A stretch of DNA of 64,000 nucleotides, taken from NCBI RefSeq assembly GCF_000526915.1, contig NZ_JAGZ01000001.1:856844-920843 (forward strand), given 5' to 3'. The DNA is from Mycobacterium genavense ATCC 51234 (GTDB taxonomy: Bacteria; Actinomycetota; Actinomycetes; Mycobacteriales; Mycobacteriaceae). The position numbers and the translations under genes are program-made. The first letter of the stretch is position 1, and each line of letters opens with the position of its first letter. Under the pieces are notes generated by a model. It saw only the letters and a list, made by a program, of their open reading frames with translations. It was not told the origin of the DNA and did not search any database. Below are positions 18,231 through 28,536 of this stretch, piece by piece.

Positions 18231-19690
18231 CCGAGACCATCCGTTACGCGCTGATCGTCTTGTTCTGCAGCGCCGTCGGTTTGATCGCGGTGCTGGCGAA
18301 CCGGCTGACCGAGCGGGTCAAGGTCCCGGTCGCCCTGCTGGTGTTGGTCGGTGCCGCCGTGGCGGTGCACAGCATGCCCGCGGTACAGCCACCGTCCGAG
18401 CGGGCGGTGGAGCGGGTGATCACCATCGCGTTGGTGCTGGTGTTGTTCGACGGCGGAATGCATATCGGGCTCAAGCGCTTTCGCGCGGCGGTCGCCCCCA
18501 TTCTGTCGGTCGGCGTCGTGGGCACCGCCCTCACCGCCGCCGGCGGGGCGCTGATACTGCACTACCTGTGCGGAATCGGTTGGTTCCCAGCGGTGCTGGT
18601 GGCCACCGCGGTGGCACCCACCGACCCGGCCGTGGTGTTCTCCGTGCTGGGTAAACGCGAGATCGCCGGCCGCAGTAGCACCATCCTGGAAGGAGAGTCC
18701 GGCGCCAACGACCCGGTCGGCATCTCCTTGATGGCCAGCCTGATCGCCGCCGGTGGCCTCAGCGCGGCCGGGTTCGCCAGCGTGGCAACCCAATTCGTCT
18801 TACAGATGGTGATCGGCCTGGCCGTCGGCGTGCTCGGCGGTCGCGCCCTGCTCGTGTTCATGCGCAGCGTGGCATTGCCCAGCGAGGGCCTGTACTCGCT
18901 GCGGACGTTGGCGTCCAGCCTGCTGCTGTACGGCATTGCCACGCTGGCCCACGGCTCGGGATTCCTGGCGGTGTTCGTCGCCGGCATCGTGATCGGCGAC
19001 GCGCGCGCGCCCTACAAACCGGACATCAAACGATTCCACGCCGCCTTGGCGGGCTTGGCCGAAATCGTCGCGTTTGCCGTTCTGGGGTTGACCGTCGACC
19101 TCAACGTGCTCGGCCATCCCGACGTGTGGATCCCCGGCCTGGTCCTCGGCGTGGCGCTGACGGTGGTGATTCGGCCGTTGGCGGTGGGCTGCTGCCTGGT
19201 TCCGGTCCGGCTGCAGCACAACGAACGCATCTTCATCCTCGTCGCCGGGCTCAAGGGGGCGGTGCCGATCCTGCTGGGCGAGTTCCTGCGGGCCGCACAC
19301 ATCGCCGACGCCGAACGCCTCTACGGCATCGTCGTGGTCGTCGTGGTCTTCTCGGCGCTGGTGCAAGGCAGCTCGGTGCCCGGTATCGCAAAGCTGCTAC
19401 ACCTGCCGATGCGTACCGTCGAGCCGCAGCCGTGGGAGATCGGTGTGCGGCTCCAGGACGAACCCGAGGGGGTGCACCGGCTGCACGTCGCCCCGGGTTC
19501 GGCCGCTGAGGGGTGCACCATCGAGGGCTTGAGCGACCGCGTCGGCGACATCTGGGTGAGCATCGTCGTGCGCGCCACCGGCCTGGTGCCGGTGCGGGGT
19601 GACACCGAGCTGCGGGCCGGCGACGAGGTCGTCGTCTTGGCCGATCCCGAACTTCACGACGACCTCGCCGAGTTGTTCGGCGCCTCGTAG
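18227..19690 (+). CDS. CPA1 antiporter with C-terminal RCK_C domain (NhaP2/CvrA-like)
   Basis: This protein has 487 residues from a GTG overlapping the previous stop. About 12-13 membrane segments cover residues 5-395. The [14 protein letters not shown] segment is the ion-site signature of CPA1 exchangers in the NhaP2/CvrA branch, which export K+ or Na+ for H+. The cytoplasmic tail (about 400-487) reads as a TrkA_C/RCK_C regulatory domain ([18 protein letters not shown] to [12 protein letters not shown]). M. tuberculosis has an ABC transporter and ars genes at this position instead, so this is a species-specific difference. Confidence 0.87.
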   Translation: MTETIRYALIVLFCSAVGLIAVLANRLTERVKVPVALLVLVGAAVAVHSMPAVQPPSERAVERVITIALVLVLFDGGMHIGLKRFRAAVAPILSVGVVGTALTAAGGALILHYLCGIGWFPAVLVATAVAPTDPAVVFSVLGKREIAGRSSTILEGESGANDPVGISLMASLIAAGGLSAAGFASVATQFVLQMVIGLAVGVLGGRALLVFMRSVALPSEGLYSLRTLASSLLLYGIATLAHGSGFLAVFVAGIVIGDARAPYKPDIKRFHAALAGLAEIVAFAVLGLTVDLNVLGHPDVWIPGLVLGVALTVVIRPLAVGCCLVPVRLQHNERIFILVAGLKGAVPILLGEFLRAAHIADAERLYGIVVVVVVFSALVQGSSVPGIAKLLHLPMRTVEPQPWEIGVRLQDEPEGVHRLHVAPGSAAEGCTIEGLSDRVGDIWVSIVVRATGLVPVRGDTELRAGDEVVVLADPELHDDLAELFGAS

Positions 19691-19727
19691 GAGGCTAGAT
19701 CCGGCCGTCGCTGCGTACACTGACGGG

Positions 19728-21641
19728 ATGCTGGAACAGATCCGCGGCCCTGCAGATCTGCAACACCTTTCGGGGCAGCAGCTCCGCGATCTGGCCGCCG
19801 AGATCCGCGAGTTCCTGATCCACAAGGTGGCTGCTACCGGGGGCCACCTGGGACCGAACCTCGGCGTGGTCGAGCTGACGCTGGCGCTGCACCGGGTCTT
19901 CGACTCGCCGCACGATCCGATCATCTTCGACACCGGCCACCAGGCCTATGTACACAAGATGCTGACCGGCCGCTGCCAGGACTTCGAGACGCTGCGCAAA
20001 AAGGGTGGCCTGTCGGGGTATCCGTCGCGCGCCGAGAGCGAGCACGACTGGGTGGAGTCCAGCCACGCCAGTGCGGCGCTGTCCTACGCCGACGGTCTGG
20101 CCAAGGCGTTCGAGCTGACCGGGCACCGCAACCGGCACGTGGTCGCGGTGATCGGCGACGGCGCGCTCACCGGCGGCATGTGCTGGGAGGCGCTGAACAA
20201 CATCGCGGCATCCGGGCGTCCGGTGGTCATCGTCGTCAACGACAACGGCCGCAGCTACGCCCCCACGATCGGCGGGGTCGCCGACCACCTGGCGATGCTG
20301 CGGCTGCAGCCGGCCTACGAGCAGGTGCTGGAAAAGGGCCGCGACGTGGTACGGGCGGTGCCGCTGATCGGTGAGATCTGCTACCACCTCATGCACAGCG
20401 TCAAGGCCGGCATCAAGGACTCGCTGGCCCCGCAGCTGCTGTTCACCGATCTCGGGCTGAAATATGTCGGCCCGGTCGACGGCCACGACGAGCGGGCCGT
20501 GGAGGCCGCGCTGCGCCGCGCCCGCGAGTTCGGCGCCCCGGTGATCGTGCACGTGGCCACCCGCAAGGGGATGGGCTACGCCCCGGCCGAGGCCGACGAA
20601 GCCGAACAGATGCACTCGACCGCGCCGATCGACCCCGCCACCGGCCAGGCCACCAAGATCCCGGGCCCGGGCTGGACGGCGACCTTCTCCGACGCGCTGA
20701 TCGGCTACGCGGCAAAGCGCCGCGACATCGTCGCGATCACGGCGGCGATGCCCGGTCCGACCGGGCTGACGGCGTTCGGGCAACGATTCCCGGATCGGTT
20801 GTTCGACGTCGGCATCGCCGAACAGCATGCGCTGACGTCGGCGGCGGGGCTGGCGATGGGTGGGATGCACCCGGTCGTGGCCATCTACTCGACGTTCCTC
20901 AACCGGGCGTTCGACCAGATCATGATGGACGTGGCGCTGCACAAGCTGCCCGTGACGATCGTGCTCGACCGCGCCGGGATCACCGGTTCCGACGGCGCCA
21001 GCCACAACGGCATGTGGGATCTGTCGATGCTGGGCATCGTGCCCGGCATGCGGGTGGCCGCCCCGCGCGACGCCGCCCGACTGCGTGAGGAGCTCGGCGA
21101 GGCGCTCGAGGTGGACGACGGCCCGACCGCGCTGAGGTTCCCCAAAGGCGATGTGGGCGAAGACATTCCGGCCCTCGAGCAGCGGGCGGGAATCGACGTG
21201 CTGGCGGTGCCCGCGGAAGCGCTGAACCACGACGTGCTGCTGGTGGCCGTCGGCGCGTTCGCCGCGATGGCACTCGAGGTGGCCAAGCGGCTGCACGGCC
21301 CGGGCATCGGGGTGACGGTGATCGATCCGCGGTGGGTGTTGCCGGTGTCCGACGGTGTTCTCGAACTGGCCGAGCAGCACAAGCTGCTCGTCACGCTTGA
21401 GGACAACGGCGTCAATGGCGGTGTGGGATCGGCGGTTTCGGCCGCGCTGCGCCGCGCGGAGATCGACATGCCGTGCCGCGACGTCGGCCTCAACCAGGAG
21501 TTCTACGAGCACGCCTCCCGCGGTGAGGTGCTTGCCGATCTCGGGCTGACCGACCAGGACGTGGCCCGCCGGATCACCGGATGGGTTGCCGCACTGGGCA
21601 GTTACGAATCCGAACCCGAGATCCGCGAGCACCTCGACTAA
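19728..21641 (+). CDS. dxs: 1-deoxy-D-xylulose-5-phosphate synthase
   Basis: Dxs condenses pyruvate with glyceraldehyde-3-phosphate to start the MEP isoprenoid pathway, using thiamine diphosphate. The protein has 637 residues. The N-terminal region has [18 protein letters not shown]. The ThDP/Mg2+ motif [16 protein letters not shown] with downstream [10 protein letters not shown] follows. The transketolase-like pyrimidine-binding domain begins near [10 protein letters not shown], with [11 protein letters not shown] containing the activating Glu. The C-terminal domain runs from [17 protein letters not shown]. The end overlaps the convergent RNase D-like gene by 4 bases. Confidence 0.97.
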   Translation: MLEQIRGPADLQHLSGQQLRDLAAEIREFLIHKVAATGGHLGPNLGVVELTLALHRVFDSPHDPIIFDTGHQAYVHKMLTGRCQDFETLRKKGGLSGYPSRAESEHDWVESSHASAALSYADGLAKAFELTGHRNRHVVAVIGDGALTGGMCWEALNNIAASGRPVVIVVNDNGRSYAPTIGGVADHLAMLRLQPAYEQVLEKGRDVVRAVPLIGEICYHLMHSVKAGIKDSLAPQLLFTDLGLKYVGPVDGHDERAVEAALRRAREFGAPVIVHVATRKGMGYAPAEADEAEQMHSTAPIDPATGQATKIPGPGWTATFSDALIGYAAKRRDIVAITAAMPGPTGLTAFGQRFPDRLFDVGIAEQHALTSAAGLAMGGMHPVVAIYSTFLNRAFDQIMMDVALHKLPVTIVLDRAGITGSDGASHNGMWDLSMLGIVPGMRVAAPRDAARLREELGEALEVDDGPTALRFPKGDVGEDIPALEQRAGIDVLAVPAEALNHDVLLVAVGAFAAMALEVAKRLHGPGIGVTVIDPRWVLPVSDGVLELAEQHKLLVTLEDNGVNGGVGSAVSAALRRAEIDMPCRDVGLNQEFYEHASRGEVLADLGLTDQDVARRITGWVAALGSYESEPEIREHLD

Positions 21642-22909
21642 TCGTCGGTACCCTCGGGCGGCGGCTGCAGCGCGGCGGCCAGCACGGGGTCGACGAGCTC
21701 GCGTTGCCAGGCCCGCGCCTGGCCGGCGCGCAGGAAATCCTCCACGGCCTCGACCGGGTCCGGCGCGTCGGCCCAGTCCCAGCACAGCCGGCGCACCAGG
21801 TCGGGTGAGACCAGGTTCTCGGTCGGGATCTTCACCCGCTCCGACAGCTCCGACAGCCCGGCCCGGGCGGCCTCCAGCCGGGCGGCCGCCTCCGGTTTGC
21901 GTCTGCTCCACCGCGCCGGCGGCGGCGGCCCGTTCGGCGGCTCGGCGTCTTCGGGCGGGTCCGGGCTGGTGCGGGCCGCCTCCAGCGCGGCCAGCCAGGT
22001 CGCCGCGCTGCGCCGCTGGTTGCGCCCGCCGAACACCGGCAACGCGATCAGGTCTTCGACCGTCTTCGGGTCGGCGATCGCGGCCTCGATGATGGCCGAA
22101 TCCGGCAGGATGCACCGCGGCGCGATGTCGCGGCGCTGGGCGATGTTGTCGCGGGTGGTCCACAACTCGCGCACCGCTGCCAGGGCGCGACGGTCGCGCA
22201 CCTTGTGGATGCCCGACGTGCGCCGCCAGCGGTCGCGCCGCGGCGTGGCTTCCCTGCTGCCCGCGCCGCGCAAGTAGTCGAATTCCTCTCCGGCCCAATC
22301 GGTTTTGCCTTGCGCGGCCAGCTCAGCGGCGATCGCCGCCCGCAGCTCGACCAGCAGCTCCACGTCGAGGGCCGCGTAGTTGAGCCACTCGGTGGGCAGC
22401 GGCCGCTTGGACCAGTCGGCCGCGCCGTGGCCCTTGACCAGACCATGCCCCAGCAACCGTTCGGTCATCGCCGCCAGGTTCACCCGCTTGAACCCGGCCA
22501 GGCGCCCGGCCAGCTCGGTGTCGTAGAGCGCGGGCGGGCGCATGCCGACCTCGGCCAGGCACGGCAGATCCTGGTCGGCCGCGTGCAGAATCCACTCGTC
22601 GGTGCCCAGCACCTCGGCGACCGGGCGCAGCGCCGTCAGCGGATCGGTGCCGTGACTGACCGGGTCGATCAGCACGGTGCCGGCCCCAGCCCGCCGGATC
22701 TGGATCAGGTAGGCCCGGTTGGAGTAGCGGAAACCCGACGCGCGCTCGGCGTCCACCGCGAACGGCCCATGCCCACTGTCCAGGAATCGGGCGGCGTCGG
22801 CGATCTGGGCGACCGTCACCGAGAGTTCGGGTATGCCCTCGGCCGGGTGCAGCAGCGGGGTGGGTCCGGGCGCGCCGCTGTCAGACCCCTCGGATCCGGG
22901 CTCACCCAT
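21638..22909 (-). CDS. RNase D-like 3'-5' exonuclease with HRDC domain (Rv2681-like)
   Basis: This protein has 423 residues. The DEDD exonuclease core shows [11 protein letters not shown] (ExoI, Asp-x-Glu), [12 protein letters not shown] (ExoII) and [15 protein letters not shown] (ExoIII, Tyr..Asp). An HRDC domain follows at about 225-300 ([23 protein letters not shown]), and the C-terminus carries a second HRDC-like helical part. The family processes structured RNA 3' ends. The ATG start at 22909 is close behind the DUF3000 stop, suggesting one transcript. Confidence 0.88.
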   Translation of the reverse strand: MGEPGSEGSDSGAPGPTPLLHPAEGIPELSVTVAQIADAARFLDSGHGPFAVDAERASGFRYSNRAYLIQIRRAGAGTVLIDPVSHGTDPLTALRPVAEVLGTDEWILHAADQDLPCLAEVGMRPPALYDTELAGRLAGFKRVNLAAMTERLLGHGLVKGHGAADWSKRPLPTEWLNYAALDVELLVELRAAIAAELAAQGKTDWAGEEFDYLRGAGSREATPRRDRWRRTSGIHKVRDRRALAAVRELWTTRDNIAQRRDIAPRCILPDSAIIEAAIADPKTVEDLIALPVFGGRNQRRSAATWLAALEAARTSPDPPEDAEPPNGPPPPARWSRRKPEAAARLEAARAGLSELSERVKIPTENLVSPDLVRRLCWDWADAPDPVEAVEDFLRAGQARAWQRELVDPVLAAALQPPPEGTDD

Positions 22910-22910
22910 G

Positions 22911-23546
22911 TCAGGCGCGTGACCGCGAGCTCAGGTCGGTGACCCCAGCCGGCGGGAGGCCTGCGGCGTGCTCCAGCACCTCGCAAAACGCTTCGACGTG
23001 GGCGCCGACGGCCGGCGTGGTCGCCGTCCACGAGGCCCGCAGCTCGAGCTGATGGGCGCGCGGCGGCCCGGAGATGTCGCCGTAGCGCACGGAAGTGGTG
23101 GCGGTGACGGTGCCGCCCAGCGCCGTGACCTGGTCGGTCCGCGCTTCCAGGGCGTCGACCAGCCAGCTCCACGCCACTTCCGGCAGCAGCGGATCGACGG
23201 CCTCGCTGGAGTCCAGGTCGGCCTGGATGTAGGCGACCAGACGCGTGGTGCCGTCCCAGGCGTCGGCGCCGTCCGGGTCGTAGAGCAGGATCAGCCGGCC
23301 GAACGCGTCGCCCTCCGACCGCTCGGGGACGATTTCGAGGTCGGGGTGCTTCACCTCGGCCCCCAGCGCGTAGCTGAACGGCGCCAGGCGCTGTGGGGGC
23401 CGGATCGGGCCGAGCTCGATCTCCGGCCGGGCGTTGACGGCGTTCATGGCCGCGACCGCTTCGCGGAATGGAGCCGGTTCGACTGAAGTCAGTGGCGCCA
23501 CTCCTCCTCGTCGCCCGCGTTCCGGATCGTCGTAGGCACGGGTCAC
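22911..23546 (-). CDS. DUF3000 protein (Rv2680-like)
   Basis: This protein has 211 residues if the GTG at 23546 (VTRAYDDPERGRRGG) is the start; the frame stays open to 23639 and an ATG at 23567 is an alternative. The body contains PAPFREAVAAMNAVNARPEI and SPDWxxF-less DUF3000 features such as LAPFSYALGAEV and FGRLILLYDPDG. The function is unknown. It is upstream of and probably co-transcribed with the RNase D-like gene (1-base spacing). Confidence 0.78.
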   Translation of the reverse strand: MTRAYDDPERGRRGGVAPLTSVEPAPFREAVAAMNAVNARPEIELGPIRPPQRLAPFSYALGAEVKHPDLEIVPERSEGDAFGRLILLYDPDGADAWDGTTRLVAYIQADLDSSEAVDPLLPEVAWSWLVDALEARTDQVTALGGTVTATTSVRYGDISGPPRAHQLELRASWTATTPAVGAHVEAFCEVLEHAAGLPPAGVTDLSSRSRA

Positions 23547-23677
23547 AGCGTTCGACGCTAGACCCATCGCCGGACCCGCCACGACAGGCGCGCCGGTTTC
23601 CAAACTCGTCGCGACCAAGCTGTTATCGGGTCGTGTCACATCGTCAACAATCGCCGTTTAGCCTGCTCAGAGCGTTG

Positions 23678-24487
23678 TCACCCGTTGAATCGGGCCGGGC
23701 GCTTCTCGCGGTGCGCCGCCAGGCCCTCCCGCACGTCGGGGCCGCTGAAACCCAGAAATTCCAGGCCGAGCGACGTCTCGAATGCCGGCGCGAACATGCG
23801 ATACCAGTGGTTGAGGCTGTGTTTGGTCCACCGGATCGCGTTCTGCGCCCCCTGGGCCAGCTCGTCGGCGACCTGGGTGGCCCGCGCCAGGACCTCGTCG
23901 TCGTCGACGCAGAGGGAGACCAGGCCGATGCGTTCGGCTTCCTCGCCGAGCAGGGTGTCGCAGGTGAGCAGGTAGTACTTGGCCTTGGCCATCCCGACCA
24001 GCAGCGGCCAGCAGATCGCGGCGTGGTCGCCGGCCGCCACCCCGAGCTTGGTGTGGCCGTCGATGATCTTGGCGGTCCGCCCGGCCACCGAGATGTCGGA
24101 GAGCAGTGCCACCACCAGGCCGGCACCGACGGCGGGGCCCCGGATCGCCGACACCATCGGCTTGTCGAAGTTGACGATGTTGAGCACCAGGTCACGGGCC
24201 TCGCGCATGATGCGCAGCCGGCCCTCGTAGTCGCCGATGGTCTCGTCGATCAGCTCGAAGCTGCCGCCGGACGAAAACGCTTTACCCTCACCGCGGATCA
24301 GGACGGCCCGCACGTCGGGGTCGCGATTGATGGCCGGCCAGACGTCGGCGAGATCGCGGTGCATCTGCGGGCCCACCGAGTTCAGCCCGGGAGCGTCGAG
24401 AACCACCGTGAGGACGCCGTTGTCGCCGTGTTCGAAGCGCAGGCTGGGGAATTCGTCGTAGTTGACGGAGATCGGTGCGACTGCCAC
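23678..24487 (-). CDS. echA15: Enoyl-CoA hydratase/isomerase family protein EchA15
   Basis: This crotonase-fold protein has 269 residues from the GTG at 24487. The oxyanion-hole segments are [14 protein letters not shown] and [20 protein letters not shown]. The usual catalytic Glu positions of hydratases are not clear (the second reads [15 protein letters not shown], with Asp rather than Glu-x-x-x-G-x), so the reaction may not be hydration. It resembles M. tuberculosis EchA15 over its whole length. The gene is divergent from hemE. Confidence 0.85.
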   Translation of the reverse strand: MAVAPISVNYDEFPSLRFEHGDNGVLTVVLDAPGLNSVGPQMHRDLADVWPAINRDPDVRAVLIRGEGKAFSSGGSFELIDETIGDYEGRLRIMREARDLVLNIVNFDKPMVSAIRGPAVGAGLVVALLSDISVAGRTAKIIDGHTKLGVAAGDHAAICWPLLVGMAKAKYYLLTCDTLLGEEAERIGLVSLCVDDDEVLARATQVADELAQGAQNAIRWTKHSLNHWYRMFAPAFETSLGLEFLGFSGPDVREGLAAHREKRPARFNG

Positions 24488-24549
24488 CGGGTTGATGTTA
24501 CGCAGCGTGTCCGGGCCGCCGCGGTGGCCTCGTGGCAGCATTGAGGTCG

Positions 24550-25599
24550 ATGAGTACCCGTCGCGAACTTCCCGAGTCGCCCTACCTGGCCGTGGTCACC
24601 GGCCGCAAACCGCACCGGGTGCCGGTGTGGTTCATGCGGCAGGCCGGGCGCTCGTTGCCCGAATACCGGGCGCTGCGCGAACGCACTAGCATGCTGGGGG
24701 CGTGCTTGCAGCCGGAGATGGTGTGCGAAATCACTCTGCAGCCGATCCGGCGGCACGACGTCGACGCCGCGATCCTGTTCTCCGACATCGTGGTTCCGCT
24801 GCGCGCCGCGGGCATCGACTTGGACATCGTGGCCGACGTCGGTCCGGTGATCGCACACCCGATCCGCACCAACGCCGATATCGAATCGATGAAACCCCTT
24901 GACCCGCAAGCAATTCAGCCGATCTGCCGGGCGGTGTCGCTGCTGGTCGACGCGTTGGGCAACGTTCCGCTGATAGGTTTCGCCGGTGCACCCTTCACGC
25001 TGGCGTCCTATCTGGTCGAAGGCGGCCCCAGCCGTAATCACGCCCGCACCAAGGCGATGATGCTGGCCGAGCCGGCCAGCTGGCACGCGCTGATGGCGAA
25101 GCTGACCGATCTCACCGTGGAATTCCTGCGCGGCCAGATCGACGCCGGGGTGGATGCCATCCAGCTGTTCGATTCGTGGGCCGGGACGTTGTCGCTGGCC
25201 GACTACCGCCAATACGTGCTGCCGCACAGCGCCCGGGTGTTCGCGACGTTGGCCGAATATGGCCTTCCGATGACACATTTCGGCGTCGGGACGGCCGAAT
25301 TGCTGGGCGCGATGAGCGAAGCGGGTCCGACGGTGGTCGGGGTGGATTGGCGCACTTCGCTCACCGACGCCGCGGCACGCGTGCGGCCCGGCACGGCGCT
25401 GCAGGGCAACCTCGATCCGGTGGTGCTGCTGGCGGGCTGGCCGGTGACCGAACGCGCCGCGCGCGCCGTCGTCGACGACGGCCGCCGTGCCGTCGATACC
25501 GGCGCCACGGGGCACGTCTTCAACCTGGGTCACGGAGTGCTGCCCGAGACCGACCCAGGCGTGCTGACCGACCTGGTCTCGCTGGTTCACTCGCTATGA
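24550..25599 (+). CDS. hemE: Uroporphyrinogen decarboxylase
   Basis: HemE decarboxylates uroporphyrinogen III to coproporphyrinogen III. The protein has 349 residues, preceded by TTGAGGTCG as a ribosome binding site. Signature 1 is [20 protein letters not shown], containing the invariant Arg pair, followed by [10 protein letters not shown] (catalytic Asp). [17 protein letters not shown] (signature 2), FDSWAGTLS and the C-terminal [14 protein letters not shown] are present. The stop overlaps the hemY start (ATGA). Confidence 0.96.
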   Translation: MSTRRELPESPYLAVVTGRKPHRVPVWFMRQAGRSLPEYRALRERTSMLGACLQPEMVCEITLQPIRRHDVDAAILFSDIVVPLRAAGIDLDIVADVGPVIAHPIRTNADIESMKPLDPQAIQPICRAVSLLVDALGNVPLIGFAGAPFTLASYLVEGGPSRNHARTKAMMLAEPASWHALMAKLTDLTVEFLRGQIDAGVDAIQLFDSWAGTLSLADYRQYVLPHSARVFATLAEYGLPMTHFGVGTAELLGAMSEAGPTVVGVDWRTSLTDAAARVRPGTALQGNLDPVVLLAGWPVTERAARAVVDDGRRAVDTGATGHVFNLGHGVLPETDPGVLTDLVSLVHSL

Positions 25600-26972
25600 C
25601 CGGCCGCTCGTATTGTGTTGTGGGAGGCGGCATTTCGGGCCTGACCGCGGCCTACCGGCTGCGTGCGGCGGCGGGGGAGAGCGCGAACATCACGCTGTTC
25701 GAACCGGCCGACCGGCTCGGCGGCATCTTGCGCACCGAGCAGATCGGCGGCCGCCCGATGGACCTGGGCGCCGAGGCGTTCGTGTTGCGCCGGCCCGAGA
25801 TGCCCGCCCTGCTGGCCGAGCTGGGCCTGTCGCATTGCCAACTGGGCACCACCGGTGCCCGGCCGCTGATCTACAGCCAGGCAGAGCTGCATCCGCTGCC
25901 GGCGGCGACCGTCGTCGGGATTCCCTCGTCGGCGGCGTCGATGGCCGGATTGGTCGACGAGGCCACCGTCGCGCGCATCGAGGCCGAGCCGGGCCGGCCG
26001 CTGCACTGGGAACCCGGAAACGACCCGCCCACCGCGGAATTGGTGGGCGAGCGGTTCGGCGAGCAGACCGTGGCTCGATCCGTCGACCCGCTGCTCAGTG
26101 GCGTGTACGCGGGCTCGGCGGCCACGATCGGGCTGCGCGCCGCGGCGCCCAGCGTGGCCGCCGCACTGGACCGCGGCGCCACCAGCCTGACCGACGCGGT
26201 CCGCCGGGGATTGCCGCCGGCGACGGGTGCCCCGGTGTTCGGGGCGCTGGAGGGTGGCTATCGGGTGCTGATCGACGAGCTCGTCGAGCGCGCCCGGCCG
26301 CGGTGGATTCGGGCCGCGGTGGACCGGCTCGAGCCGGCCGGGCGGGGCTGGGCGCTGCGCGACGACACCGGCGCGCAGTGGACAGCCGACGCGGTGATCC
26401 TGGCCGTCCCGGCCCCGCGGTTGGCGCGCCTGATCGCTCGGGTGGCGCCGGAGACGTCGGCCGCCGCCGGCCGCATCACCAGCGCGTCGTCGGTGGTGGT
26501 CGCGCTCGCGGTGCCCGGCGACACGGCGTTCTCGGAGTGCTCCGGCGTGCTGGCCGCCAGCGGTGAGCAGTTGCGGGGCAAGGCGATCACCCTGTCGTCG
26601 CGCAAATGGGGCATCGGCGGCGACCTGCAGTTCCTGCGGCTGTCCTTCGGCCGCTACGGCGACGACCTGGCCGCCACCGCCTCCGACGAGGACCTGCTGG
26701 CCTGGGCGCGCCAAGACCTGGAGGCCGTCTTCGGGCTGACCGTCAAACCGGTGCAGGCCCGCGTGCAGCGCTGGATCGAGGCCATGCCGCAGTACGGGCC
26801 GGGCCACGCCGGGCTGGTCGCCAGGCTGCGCGAGGGCCTGCCGGCGACGATCGCCGTGGCGGGCAGCTACCTCGACGGCATCGGCGTGCCGGCCTGCATC
26901 GGCGCCGCTGGCAAGGCCGTCGACCGTGTGATCAGGGCCACCGAGGGCTCCGACGCGGAAGTGGCACGATAG
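25596..26972 (+). CDS. hemY: Coproporphyrinogen/protoporphyrinogen oxidase HemY (CgoX)
   Basis: This FAD-dependent oxidase has 458 residues. The N-terminal dinucleotide-binding motif is [17 protein letters not shown], followed by [16 protein letters not shown] and [11 protein letters not shown]. The C-terminal [23 protein letters not shown] segment (read as [17 protein letters not shown]) closes the FAD domain. In actinobacteria this enzyme works in the coproporphyrin-dependent pathway, oxidising coproporphyrinogen to coproporphyrin. It is translationally coupled to hemE, with hemQ six bases downstream. Confidence 0.94.
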   Translation: MTGRSYCVVGGGISGLTAAYRLRAAAGESANITLFEPADRLGGILRTEQIGGRPMDLGAEAFVLRRPEMPALLAELGLSHCQLGTTGARPLIYSQAELHPLPAATVVGIPSSAASMAGLVDEATVARIEAEPGRPLHWEPGNDPPTAELVGERFGEQTVARSVDPLLSGVYAGSAATIGLRAAAPSVAAALDRGATSLTDAVRRGLPPATGAPVFGALEGGYRVLIDELVERARPRWIRAAVDRLEPAGRGWALRDDTGAQWTADAVILAVPAPRLARLIARVAPETSAAAGRITSASSVVVALAVPGDTAFSECSGVLAASGEQLRGKAITLSSRKWGIGGDLQFLRLSFGRYGDDLAATASDEDLLAWARQDLEAVFGLTVKPVQARVQRWIEAMPQYGPGHAGLVARLREGLPATIAVAGSYLDGIGVPACIGAAGKAVDRVIRATEGSDAEVAR

Positions 26973-26977
26973 GTCTC

Positions 26978-27673
26978 ATGGCCAAGATCGACTACGACGC
27001 CTTGAACTCGACGATTCGCTATCTGATGTTCTCGGTGTATTCGGTGGAACCCGGCGAACTCGGTGAGCAGCGTGAAGCCGTAATCGACGACGCGACCCGG
27101 TTTCTTAAGCAGCAGGAAGAACGCGGTGTCGTGGTACGCGGCCTGTACGACGTCGCGGGCCTGCGGGCCGACGCCGATTTCATGATCTGGACGCACGCCG
27201 AGCGGGTCGAGGCGTTGCAAGCTACCTACTCCGACTTCCGCCGCACCACCACCCTGGGCCAGGTCAGCGCGCCGGTGTGGAGCAGTGTGGCGCTGCACCG
27301 GCCGGCGGAGTTCAACAAGAGCCACATCCCGGCGTTTCTGGCCGGCGAGGAGCCCGGCGCCTACATCTGCGTGTATCCGTTCGTGCGGTCCTACGAGTGG
27401 TACCTGCTGCCCGACGAGGAACGCCGCCGCATGCTGGCCGAGCACGGCATGGCCGCGCGCGAGTACAAGGACGTGCGCGCCAACACGGTGCCGGCGTTCG
27501 CGCTCGGCGACTACGAATGGATCCTGGCCTTCGAGGCTCCCGAGCTGCACCGCATCGTCGACCTGATGCGCGAACTGCGGGCCACCGACGCCCGCCGGCA
27601 CACCCGCGAGGAGACACCGTTTTTCACCGGCCCCCGGGTGTCCGTCGAGCAGCTGGTGAATTCGCTGCCATGA
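26978..27673 (+). CDS. hemQ: Coproheme decarboxylase HemQ (ChdC)
   Basis: HemQ oxidatively decarboxylates Fe-coproporphyrin III to protoheme, the last step of the coproporphyrin-dependent heme pathway. The protein has 231 residues, the usual length, and was formerly annotated as chlorite-dismutase-like. The C-terminal domain shows [20 protein letters not shown], with the conserved Tyr region, and [19 protein letters not shown], which contains the probable proximal His. Its position after hemE and hemY supports the role. The stop overlaps the start of the broken methyltransferase gene by 4 bases. Confidence 0.94.
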   Translation: MAKIDYDALNSTIRYLMFSVYSVEPGELGEQREAVIDDATRFLKQQEERGVVVRGLYDVAGLRADADFMIWTHAERVEALQATYSDFRRTTTLGQVSAPVWSSVALHRPAEFNKSHIPAFLAGEEPGAYICVYPFVRSYEWYLLPDEERRRMLAEHGMAAREYKDVRANTVPAFALGDYEWILAFEAPELHRIVDLMRELRATDARRHTREETPFFTGPRVSVEQLVNSLP

Positions 27674-28421
27674 CAACCGAATTCGGCCCGAACGACCCCG
27701 CTCGCTTCGAGGAGATGTACCGCGACGAGCGCACGTCACACGGCCTGTCGAGCGCGACACCGTGGGACATCGGCGGGCCGCAGCCGGTGGTCCAGCAGCT
27801 GGTGGCGCTGGGCACGATCAAGGGCGAGGTGCTCGACCCGGGCACCGGCCCGGACACCACGCGATCTACTACGCGTCCAAGGGCTACGTGGCGACCGGCA
27901 TCGACGGGTCGCAGACGGCCCTGCAGCGGGCCCGGGAGAACGCTCAAAAGGCAGGTGTCTCAGTCAATTTCGAGCTGGCGGACGCGACCAAGCTGGAAGG
28001 GCTGGAGAACCGGTTCGACACCGTCGTCGACTGCGCATTCTACCACACCTTCAGCACCGAGCCCGAGCTTGCCCAGCGGTACGCTCAGGCGCTGCGGCGG
28101 GCCACCAAGCCGGGCGCGCGGCTGTACATGTTCGAGTTCGGCGCCCACGACGTCAACGGCTTCACAATGATGCGCTCGTTGTCCGAGAAGGACTTTCGCG
28201 ACGTGCTGCCGGCCGCCGGCTGGGAGATCAGTTACCTCGGCACGACGACCTACCAGGTCAACGTCAGCGCCGAGAGCATCGAGTTGATGGCCAAGCGCAA
28301 TCCGGACATGGCCGATCAGGTCGAAGACATGCTGAAGCGGTACCGCGCGATGGAACCCTGGCTGAAGGGTGGCCGGGTGCACGCCCCGTTCTGGGAAATC
28401 CACGCCACCCGCGTGGATTAG
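27670..28421 (+). pseudogene. Class I SAM methyltransferase with one frameshift (Rv2675c-like)
   Basis: The ATG at 27670 overlaps the hemQ stop and the frame reads to GEVLDPGTGP. The remainder continues in another frame as GHHAIYYASKGYVATGIDGS through to a stop at 28419-28421. The shift lies at about 27848-27855 and looks like the loss of one base inside SAM motif I (expected LDPGTGPGHHAIYYA). Downstream VVDCAFYHTF and RATKPGARLYMFEFGAHD are standard methyltransferase motifs IV and VI. Two alternatives exist: a recent pseudogene or an assembly indel. The substrate is unknown. Confidence 0.85.
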
Positions 28422-28439
28422 CGCCCGCGTGGATTAGCG
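28408..28439 (+). repeat. 16-base tandem duplication across the methyltransferase stop
   Basis: The unit CCCGCGTGGATTAGCG occurs twice back to back (28408-28423 and 28424-28439). It duplicates the last codons and the TAG of the methyltransferase gene, so the second copy lies in the 3' flank. This looks like a replication-slippage event. Confidence 0.8.
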
Positions 28440-28476
28440 CCCCGCGCCGCCTGAGCGCCCCGCGCCCGCGTCAGTT

Positions 28477-28536
28477 CCGCGAAACTTAAACCATAGTGAC
28501 GCTTTTCGGCGTGTCGTCGCAACTGGTTAAGTGTCG
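28477..28536. repeat. 60-bp repeat, inner copy, at the 3' end of the DUF559 gene
   Basis: This copy matches 29409-29468 at 56 of 60 positions in the same orientation. Its ends are imperfect inverted arms (CGCGAAACTTAAACCA at 28478-28493 and TGGTTAAGTGTCGCG at 28524-28538) around a 30-base centre that can itself fold as ACGC-ttttcg-GCGT. The TAA stop of the DUF559 gene lies inside the right arm. The homology to the other copy continues, more weakly, into the last eight codons of the gene. Confidence 0.85.

Noticed and set aside
19695..22298. 867-residue open frame on the minus strand
   Set aside because: It is the shadow of dxs and of the RNase D-like gene; no domain is visible.
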